From positions 3,681,722-3,745,721 of the forward strand of contig JANVCC010000270.1 of the NCBI GenBank assembly GCA_025345505.1: a DNA stretch of 64,000 nucleotides. Reading direction: 5' to 3'. This document shows positions 57,901 through 64,000 of the stretch, one piece after another (the stretch's first letter is position 1; each line of letters begins with the position of its first letter). This DNA comes from Todiramphus chloris collaris (taxonomy: Eukaryota > Chordata > Aves > Coraciiformes > Alcedinidae). A model generated the notes under the pieces. The model made no database searches. It worked only from the letters and a program-made list of their open reading frames with translations, and had not been told where the DNA came from. Made by a program: the position numbers and the translations under genes.

Positions 57901-58246
57901 TATCACTTGTTCCTTGGGAGAAGAGACATCTCATAGCACAAGCACGGATCCCTGCTTAGTTTCCTTCGGGGTATAAACCGTTAAAGGAAGCAGCTTAACA
58001 GCAGCAAATATACCAGCTGCATATGTCTTGAGGCACAGATGGCAGACAAACAAATAGACATATTGGTAGGGCTGTACAACACACTTTGCTTACCAGATTG
58101 AGGACTGTCAAATATTTCCACTGCCCACCGTAAAGGAACACTTCAGATGGCCGCTCTTCTGCTTTCACGTGCGTGATGGAGTAGGCAATGAAAAAATACC
58201 AGGCAAAAACGAAGCAATGGTACGTCGCGAGAGTCGAGGTTTCCAT
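30873..58246 (-). CDS. ADTRP: ADTRP, androgen-dependent TFPI-regulating protein (six exons, complete CDS)
   Basis: Multi-pass membrane hydrolase of the AIG1/FAR-17a family. The human protein cleaves fatty acid esters of hydroxy fatty acids and influences TFPI at the endothelial surface (known). Joined exons are 58094-58246, 50450-50584, 48835-48936, 38764-38879, 36350-36501 and 30873-30916, total 702 bases, 233 residues plus stop (human about 230). Every junction is GT-AG and keeps frame, which is strong evidence for the model. The family's catalytic Thr and His fall at Thr47 (WKYLT) and His131 (NHAMH). Other family blocks are FYGV (57-60), YNRELVYP (108-115), IPLWLNHAM (122-130), TGEWVYP (177-183) and a basic tail RRKGK. 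Hydrophobic segments lie near 11-27, 50-62, 87-106, 121-145, 155-175 and 184-212. The start ATG has A at -3 and G at +4. Trp169, spanning intron 4, is Arg in human as I remember it. AIG1 is the alternative, but residue-level agreement is clearly with ADTRP. Confidence 0.95.
30917..36349 (-). other. ADTRP intron 5
   Basis: 5.4 kb, donor GTGAGT, acceptor CCAAACAG. Contains a short (ATG)5 repeat at 35975-35989 and several acceptor-like tracts (for example near 35755 and 34646), none of which gives a family-like C-terminus. No CR1 copy was seen here. Confidence 0.8.
36350..36501 (-). CDS. ADTRP: ADTRP coding exon 5 (residues 169-220, split codons at both ends)
   Basis: 152 bases. The acceptor CGCCCAG gives the third base of Trp169; the donor GTGAGT follows the first base of Gly220. 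Encodes [13 protein letters not shown], then [10 protein letters not shown] and a long hydrophobic helix ending [11 protein letters not shown], matching human LWLYFETGTWVYP...GLAAFF...LGEKLN..KWG. If the donor were not used the frame would stay open for 13 more codons and stop at 36306. Confidence 0.95.
36945..36972 (-). mobile_element. CR1 3'-end remnant (possible)
   Basis: GATCACAGAATGGTTGAAGG resembles the reverse-complement CR1 3' end; it then runs into G/T-rich low-complexity sequence, so only about 25 bases can be assigned. Confidence 0.4.
36958..37048. repeat. G/T-rich low-complexity block
   Basis: Repeated GGGTTT, TTTTGGG and GGGCTTTAG-like words on the plus strand, within ADTRP intron 4. 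Confidence 0.75.
38764..38879 (-). CDS. ADTRP: ADTRP coding exon 4 (residues 131-168 plus two bases)
   Basis: 116 bases. The acceptor TTCTCCTCAG precedes the codon for His131, the family's catalytic histidine, which is the very first codon of the exon. The donor GTAAGA follows TG, the first two bases of codon 169 (phase 2). Encodes [22 protein letters not shown] and a hydrophobic segment ending FLYIS, matching human HTFIFP...PHSYPSKKTGL...AYIS. Confidence 0.94.
39935..40080 (-). mobile_element. CR1 LINE 3' fragment
   Basis: ATCACAGAAAGGTTTGACTT, GAAGGGACCTTTCAAGCTC, CAGGGACATCTGCAGCTAAA and GTTGCTCAGGGCCCCATCCA are the reverse-complement CR1 3' end. About 145 bases, diverged. Confidence 0.8.
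41013..41043. repeat. Homopurine tract A15-G5-A11
   Basis: An uninterrupted run of A, G, then A, near mirror-symmetric. Confidence 0.95.
43275..43580 (-). mobile_element. CR1 LINE 3' part
   Basis: CCCAGACTGGTTTGGGACTG, AGGACCTTTCAAGGTCATC, AGCCCCGGGCAACCTCCCC and TTTAAACCATCACCCCTTG. Same young-looking subfamily as 5031, 25285 and 26240, with a local change near 43490-43520. Confidence 0.93.
48174..48680 (-). mobile_element. CR1 LINE, about 500 bases of the 3' part
   Basis: AATCACAGGATGTTAAGGGT, AGTCCAACCCCCCTGCCAGA, GGTCACACAGGAACATGTCC, CTTTTCCTTATGTTTCCATG and GCTCCAAGCTAAAGAGCCCC are reverse-complement CR1 blocks of a different subfamily. Lies in ADTRP intron 3, about 155 bases beyond the exon 3 donor. 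Confidence 0.93.
48835..48936 (-). CDS. ADTRP: ADTRP coding exon 3 (residues 97-130)
   Basis: 102 bases, 34 codons, phase 0 at both ends. Acceptor TTCCAG, donor GTGAGT. Encodes the end of one membrane segment, the loop YNRELVYPK and the segment IPLWLNHAM, the most conserved stretch of the family. Length and motifs equal the human exon as remembered. A CR1 copy starts about 150 bases beyond the donor. Confidence 0.95.
48937..50449 (-). other. ADTRP intron 2
   Basis: 1.5 kb, donor GTAAGT, acceptor TTCCAG. Contains a 20-base tandem duplication at 50268-50307 and otherwise nothing recognised. Confidence 0.85.
50268..50307. repeat. 20-base direct tandem duplication
   Basis: Two adjacent copies of a unit containing CCAAAATCCAGCTAAACT (one mismatch), with a degenerate third start (GACCAAATCCA) after them. 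Confidence 0.9.
50450..50584 (-). CDS. ADTRP: ADTRP coding exon 2 (residues 52-96)
   Basis: 135 bases, phase 0 at both ends. The acceptor is TTTAG before codons V-L-Q-A-V-F-Y-G-V; the donor is GTAAGT after FPVST. The exon encodes the FYGV motif, a lysine-rich loop ([11 protein letters not shown], about residues 68-78) and the start of the next membrane segment ([14 protein letters not shown]). Human ADTRP has the matching FYGV...RDLLFTTLAFPVST. A second AG six bases inside the exon (TTGCAG) would remove V-L-Q; the human alignment favours the outer site. Confidence 0.93.
56811..56875 (-). mobile_element. CR1 3'-end fragment
   Basis: GGAGTCACAAAAGAGTTGAG then GTTGGAAGGGACCC and CCAACCCCCCTGG, the reverse-complement CR1 3' end in about 65 bases. 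Confidence 0.7.
57640..57935 (-). mobile_element. CR1 LINE 3' part
   Basis: CATAGGATCATCCAGGCTGG, CAAGATCATCAAGTCCAACC, ACAGCCAGGGATGGGGACTC and GAAATCCTTCTTAATAGCC are reverse-complement CR1 blocks of an older subfamily. It ends about 160 bases beyond the ADTRP exon 1 donor. Confidence 0.92.
58094..58246 (-). CDS. ADTRP: ADTRP coding exon 1 (residues 1-51)
   Basis: Begins at the ATG at 58246-58244 and ends at a consensus donor GTAAGC after Leu51, phase 0. It encodes the N-terminal [11 protein letters not shown] membrane segment and the [12 protein letters not shown] block, which includes Thr47, the catalytic threonine of the family. Agreement with human ADTRP (YHF.V.SWY...WKYMTLLNL) fixes both frame and start. 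Confidence 0.95.
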
Positions 58247-58390
58247 GATTTGGGCTAAGGGCGAGTGATGATTGGTCCAAAAGCAGCTTTTCTCTTAAGG
58301 TCCTTGGTCACCGTGCATGAGAAATGGCCGAGCAGGAGGGTTTCCTCGGGAGCAGGCTGGGGACGCGTCGCCTCTCCGCTCTCGTCGAAA
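58247..58390 (-). other. ADTRP: ADTRP 5' leader (inferred) with a short upstream ORF
   Basis: Sequence just upstream of the ATG on the minus strand. If transcription starts about 28 bases after the TATA-like box at 58424-58418, the leader is about 140 bases. It contains an upstream ATG at 58318 opening a seven-codon frame that ends in TAA at 58295, 48 bases before the main start. The leader is richer in CpG than its surroundings. No leader intron was recognised. Confidence 0.4.
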
Positions 58391-58417
58391 GGAACAGTCC
58401 CAGGGCGACGAACTTTG

Positions 58418-58424
58418 CTTTTAT
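58418..58424 (-). promoter_or_regulatory. TATA-like box of the ADTRP promoter
   Basis: ATAAAAG on the minus strand, 172 bases upstream of the start codon, followed by GC-richer sequence with several CpGs. Position and sequence suit a TATA box with a start near 58390. An A/T-rich match of this length can arise by chance. Confidence 0.3.
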
Positions 58425-58429
58425 TTGTT

Positions 58430-61400
58430 TCCCCTCTCACTCTACCGGTCAGCTGGGGAGGGGGTGGGCGAGAAGAATAGGCTTATTCCCCAGATTTAAA
58501 TGCCTTGCTCAAGATTAGCAAAGATTACTGCAGATTAGTTGCAGGGTTACGTAAGTTTTTTGGTTGGGTGGTTTATTTTTTTCAGAAGCGGGGGGAGCTC
58601 TGCTGCTGATTTTGTGTAACAGGCTGGCGGGTAGCAAGTGAAAACAAGCAGCCTTGTCCTCACCCGTAGCTGTGGGTGCAGCCATGGCTCCAGCTCAGCT
58701 TTTGGGAAGCTTCTGCCACTGTTTTTACCTCATGCCAAAGGCAAAAAGTGGGAAACGTAATGGCCTGTGAAAGCAAAACTGAGTTGATTTGTTGATAGGC
58801 TATGGAGGTGGCAAAGAAACTGAGAGGAGTTGTAAGCAAAGGTCCTTGGGGTTGCAAATCACTGGGAGTGTTGATGCTGGGATGTGGGAAAAGGCTCTGC
58901 TGGCTTTACACCACTCTGCACCTGGGACCCATCACAACCGTGCACGGCAGGTCGGAAAAACCCCGAGTCGCTTTGAACTCCTGGCAGGGATGGAGGCAGG
59001 GGACAAAGACTTTGGGTGACAGACCCTAAGCACTGAGGGGGGTATCTCATCTACCTGCTTCTCTACCTGCTACCATTCTCCTTCAGACAGCCCCTCTTCC
59101 CTGGTGACGTTATCTCAGCGCCGGGGCTGGGGTAAAGAGAAGACCCGATACTCACACGACAACCCCAAAATGAAGTGAGTACCAAGTTCCCATGGTGATG
59201 CTCTTTTTTCCCCTCCCCTCCTGCCTCCCCAGGCAGCCCTAATTAACCCTGGAAAACACACACGGCAGTTCCTATTTGGACCAGAGTCTCCCCAGTTGCA
59301 GCGTTTTGCGGGAGGCCTTGAAAGGGAGTGGGCACCGTGCCCCAGCCCACAGCCCCCCCGTCCCCAGGCAGGATGGGCACAGGGGTGGCTCTTCACCCCA
59401 GTGGAGATGTCCCCGTGGGCAGGGCTGGGCTTTGGCCAAGCCAACTGTGTTGAGGGATCTCTGGGTTTTTTTCCCTTCTGACTGGCCTACAGTGTTGAGC
59501 AATCTGCTGTGGTTTGGTTTGTTTTGGCTTTTCCCTTGCATTTTGTTGTTTTTTGCCCAATAACCGGACGTAAGGCTCCACGTGGGATGATTTCCTGTGA
59601 ACTCAGACAGCAACGTGCATGAATGTTGGGAAACAGCCCTGGCACTTCAATATCCTCCTGTGTTTCATCGACTTCTCCCCTGACTTCTCCTCCTTGTTAA
59701 GACATCCCTGGGACAAAAGGGAGGAGCTGAACAGGACTGTGGCATGGAAGGGCACTTTTTATGGGTGATCTGCACATCCAAGACACTAAGCAGATAGCAC
59801 GTGACAAGTTATCTTAACCCCAGTCTTTCTGAGCTTTTGCTGGAGTGCAACTTTAAAAATGTGCTTCTGCTGAGTAGGTGCCCGAATACATGCAAATGAA
59901 TGTAAATGTATGCAAAATGGCAAGGTATGGGTTGTTGTTTTTTTCTTTTCTGAAGGATCTTGGCCAGTATGGCTGGGAAGGTGTCAAGTACAGTGACAGT
60001 TTTCTGATGTGGACACCTGTCCCACAGACTGAGACCATCTGCTTTGCTTTCCCATGTATGAGAAGCAAGATACACGTCCTTCAGCTGAGGTAAGGGATGA
60101 AGTTCAGCTGTAGAAAAATGGCAAAGAAAGGATGAGTGACAGAGAGGATCTCAAGTCTAATACCCCACAGTTCATGGAGTCCCTCTTACTTCATTGTAGC
60201 AAGCAAATGCACTGGAAAGCTCTTAATCTGTGCCTTCTCTTCGTGGGTATGAACATCCACCCAAGGTTCAGTGGAATGGGAAATTCAGCCCCAAGGTTTT
60301 GCAGGGGGTGGAAAGAAGGAAGAAAGAAGGAGCACAGTGGGGCAGAGGCAGACGCGCTGCTGCAGGTCTAGTGGGATGGTTTAGGGAAACACCACTTTCC
60401 ACCTAGTTGGTACCACACCTCACATCTGCTGCTCCCCTGGAGCTGAGCCACGTCCACACACTCTGCCAGTGCTCCCAGTCTGCTTCAGGGGCTCACCTGC
60501 TTTGAGCAGCTACAGCTGACTTTGTATGGAACCAAACTGGGGTGCATCCTGGCTCAGGCTGAATCCCAAAGACCTACACTGGCAGGAAGTTTTCTGGTGG
60601 GTCGGTGTTACCCAGGAGGTCACCTTAAATCCAGCTAAATGAAGAGTTAAACTCAGTTGCATTAATGCAGGTGCAGGTTGATAAAGAGATGAACACCTCT
60701 TTCTTTCCAAGGTTGGACTCTGCAAAGTCTAAGCTAACAGCAGATCCCTGGGGACTGCCCCTCTCCCAGCAAAGGCTGCAGCACAGAAAGAGGCCAGAGC
60801 AGCTTGCGTTGTAGCTGCCGTGCCTGCTCGGTGGATTAATAGAGACTTTGTCCTCTGGAGCTGTCAGTCCCGAACCCTTCAGGAGAAATGGCCACTGACG
60901 TGGCTAATCAAGTGGTCCCCCAAAGTCCATCATTACCATGCAGTGTTTAGTTACTGCCTCAGCCTGTGGCTAATGAGGCAAGTGGTAGAAACAAATATTC
61001 CTGCTTCCTCTTGGGCTGAAGATTCGTTTAGAGACCAGTTAGGTGCCTTTCAAATATTGGTCAATATTTTTGCCCTGCCAAAGGTCAAGGTTTCCTCTCT
61101 GTCAGGGCAGCAGTTAAAGCTGGGTGGAGGAAACTAAAGCCCAGGAAACGTTGGAGAAGGTCTAAAAAGCAAAGCTGGGGCTTTGTGTGAAGTTCCTTTT
61201 CCTAAGAACATGGGACTGATGCATAACAGAGGCTTGCCTCTCTCTAGAGGGATTCTTTTAGGGTGAAAGCAACAGGAGGAGCTGGGTAAGTGCATTTTTC
61301 TTTTGTCTTCCTGACACTTGTTTCTCTCCTCAGTGCAGGTCTATCATCTCATCTGTGGGTTTCATAATTTATCTATTTTTAATTTGCTGCTCTTGTAAAC

Positions 61401-64000
61401 TGGTTTCTGTTAAGGGCAGCATTCCTTGAAAGCAGGGCCTGGGGCTGTTCCTGCACAACATCCTCCGTGTGCAATGTGAGTGTGTCCAGAGTTAACTGGT
61501 TCCACTTCTGCAACGTTCTGATTTAGTTGCAGGTAACAAAGGGGGCTGTTGTAAAAGAAGCATCTTCTGATAAAGCATTAGCTGAGAAAGCTTTTCAGCA
61601 TGTCGTGTGAGGCTGCCTGAGCTCTGTCTTTGGTTTCAGCCACAATAATGATTTGTTCTGTGACTGTGCTGATGTAGGAAATGAAATATAATTAGCAAAA
61701 CTGCCAACCTGGCACGGTCTGCTCCGGGCACCCTCAAATCCTGAGGCAAGCTCCCCAAAAATCACACGGTTAGTGTAACTCACAAGACTTCATTCTCTCC
61801 AGGTTCCATTTGTCTTGGGCTTTAGTAGCTTTTTAAGGGTCTGAGTTTTCCAACTCTTCCTCACAGGTGTGTGGGCAACAAGTGTGAAAAAAGTTTTAAC
61901 TGCTAATAAAAGCTGAGGGCATTGCCTGGTGATGCAGCAGTGATAGAGATAACTAATGAAAATCAATAGAAAGAACCTGAGCTATTTCACTAAAAGGATG
62001 AGAACGGGCAGTGCTACGACACGTGCCTGCTCTGTAGGGCAAGCAGGAGACACACAGGTTATGCATCCTCCTGCATCAGCCCCTTCTCTTTATCTTGTGT
62101 GAGATCATTGGGCTTTTTAAATAATATATTTTTCAAGGAGAAGGAAGTGTTTTATCTCATCTTGATATGTTTGTTCTGAATTGCTTTAAAAAAGTTGTTC
62201 CAAAATAGCAAAATCCAGAGGTACAATCCAGACCTGGATGAGGCTTCTCCTGGTACAATCAGCACCAGCCTTGTGCAAGCCAGGATGGAGTTCTGCTGGT
62301 GTGCCAAGCCCGAAGCTTTTCCTGCAGCAGTGCTGCCTTCCAGCAGTGCCACTCTGGCGTGGAGAGGATGCTGCTGCCACCTAATGAGGTGCCAGAGCCA
62401 CCTCTCTCTGCACCCTGGGCTGCCAAGAGGAAATATGGGCCTCTGCTTCACGCTGTTGAACTAGTCCCTGACCCCTTCCTCCTCTGCAGAACTGCACGAT
62501 GGGTGGTCAACTAATCCCCGGAGTTCAGCCCAGCACGGATGCAGAAAGCACAGGGGGGAAAAGTAGGTGCTCTTGAGCTGGTACTAAAAGCCTGGAGCTT
62601 GCCTGTGCCCTTGGTTTGAGCTTGGTGTTATCTCACCAGCTTCAGTGGAAGAAGCTCTGTGCGGCACAGATGTACATCAACAGGGACTGGGCTGTTTCTT
62701 TCCTTTGGCTTGCTGGTGGGGTCATGTAATAAGTGTGATCTGGGCTGTTTCTTTCCTTTGGCTTGCTGGTGGGATCATGTAATAAGTGTGATCTGGATTC
62801 TAATTAAATGTGTTGTCACCGTGGAATAAACCGACCTGGTTCAGTCTATGGTGGCTGTAATGAGAGGTGGTAAGAGATGTCAGCAAGGTGGGCTTAGCGT
62901 TAGGAAACTGGATGGTATTTTATGTGTGCTTCTGGATCAAACCAGAGGAGAATCCGGGCTGTTCATAATAATGGATGAAAACTAAGGAATAACCAAATAG
63001 AAAATGTAAAGGAAGGGACCTGAAGCTCACACCAGAGTGGGAGGCACAGAAACTACTGTATTAAAAGGATGATCCTTCCCAGATCCACTTACTTTGCTCT
63101 TTTACCCTTTTATCTCTCTCTGTCTCACTCTCCTCCACTGGGATGTAAATTTCCAAGTTCAAAACCTGATGTTATTTTAGGACACTTAAAGGGAAAAGAA
63201 GTTTGGCTTTGTATGTGACTGGGAAACAGGAAAATACATGCTTACTACATAAAAGGCCGTTAACTGTTGTAATCTGCCAGCCAGCTTGGTGTCGGAGCTG
63301 ACGCTGTGCTGGAAGGAAAGCTTCACTGAGAATCCTGGCGATTGGATCAAACTCCTGCCTGCCGAAAACGTCGGGTTCAATCCTCCTGGTTGTAGCCAGG
63401 ATGTGGCACGTGACCTCAGCACATGCTGAGGATGCTTTGAACTGCCTTTTTGAATGTGTTCCTTCTTAGTTAAAAAATAAGAACGAGCTGTAAAGCGTGA
63501 GGTTTGGGGGAGCCAAGTGTCACGTGTGAGTGTTTCTGGCTGTACAGCCAGAAGGGCTTGACTGACTGAAGCTGAGCCTCCGTGGTTCTTTGCAGGTATT
63601 TAATAACGACCTTGAGCGGAGCATCTCTGCTTTCCACAGCAGTTCTAGTGCAGCAAACACATTCCTCCCAAAGAGCAATTAACGTACCCTGGCAGCTCTC
63701 TTTGAGTAAATCCACTTCTTAAAGCATGGAAAGTTAGGCTGTGTACATCTTGAGAGCCTCGTTCAAGGCAGAATAGCCACTCTGAAGACGGCGCCACAGG
63801 ATAATGACTTCCAGACTGTCCAAAGCTGCATTCCTTCAAGCTTCTCCATCGATGCAGTAACACTCTGTGAGCCACCTGGGCTGCATCTGTACTGTGTGGG
63901 AGGTAGGAGCTGTGGTGCACCCCACAGCCTTGCTCCCTTAGCTAGCCAGATGAGACTTGCTGTTGAACTTCCCTCCCACCGCCTGCTAGAGTCTCCTTCC
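58430..64000. other. 5' flank of ADTRP, no recognised gene
   Basis: 5.5 kb of mostly unique sequence. In human the next gene on this side is HIVEP1; no HIVEP1 exon was recognised. Contains a 53-bp tandem duplication at 62687-62792. Open frames up to about 113 codons lack recognisable motifs. Confidence 0.55.
62687..62792. repeat. 53-bp tandem duplication, two copies
   Basis: Copies 62687-62739 and 62740-62792 both begin CTGGGCTGTTTCTTTCC and end TAATAAGTGTGAT. They differ by one base (GGGGTCATG versus GGGATCATG), so the duplication is recent. Confidence 0.95.

Larger units (their letters stand above)
50585..58093 (-). other. ADTRP intron 1
   Basis: 7.5 kb, donor GTAAGC, acceptor TTTAG. Holds a CR1 piece at 57640-57935, a short CR1 fragment at 56811-56875, a 20-bp tandem duplicate is just outside it in intron 2, and a CNE-like AT-rich stretch at about 53995-54190. 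Open frames of 100-130 codons near 51.9-52.2 kb and 54.4-54.8 kb resemble no family I know and are probably chance frames. Confidence 0.85.

Noticed and set aside
58271-58275. CCAAT box (minus strand) near ADTRP start
   Set aside because: Only about 25 bases upstream of the start codon, so too close to act as a promoter element for this leader.

Overview
The window looks like bird genomic DNA. It carries many CR1-type LINE 3' ends, is AT-rich and CpG-poor with one compact CpG island, and has small GT-AG exons spread over tens of kilobases. I cannot name the species. No bacterial-type gene, CRISPR array, tRNA or rRNA was seen. Most open frames are chance frames in intronic, intergenic or CR1 sequence.

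The one protein gene I can reconstruct is ADTRP (androgen-dependent TFPI-regulating protein, a multi-pass membrane lipid hydrolase of the AIG1/FAR-17a family). It lies on the minus strand with six coding exons: 58094-58246, 50450-50584, 48835-48936, 38764-38879, 36350-36501 and 30873-30916. All five introns are GT-AG (phases 0,0,0,2,1). The exons join to one 702-base reading frame of 233 residues plus stop, close to the human length. The family's Thr and His catalytic residues fall at 47 and 131, as in human ADTRP.

Layout. 1-4843: AT-rich sequence with several AATAAA signals and no credible coding exon, ending in a good poly(A) signal; best read as the long 3' UTR of a plus-strand gene whose coding part is to the left. 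From the human order TMEM170B(+)-ADTRP(-)-HIVEP1(+) it may be TMEM170B. 4844-30780: intergenic DNA between convergent genes, with CR1 copies (5.0, 16.0, 21.8, 25.3, 26.3 kb), a pyrimidine minisatellite with a 10-N assembly gap (23.2 kb), and a CpG island at 25.65-26.23 kb. The island holds a near-consensus CTCF site and is framed by two almost identical CR1s in inverted orientation. 30780-58250: ADTRP, with at least five intronic CR1 pieces, all in the same orientation as the gene. 58250-58430: ADTRP 5' leader and proximal promoter. 58430-64000: upstream flank with no recognised gene and a recent 53-bp tandem duplication.

I found no clearly new multi-gene system. The most unusual structure is the CpG island with CTCF motif inside a CR1 inverted repeat, midway between two convergent genes.
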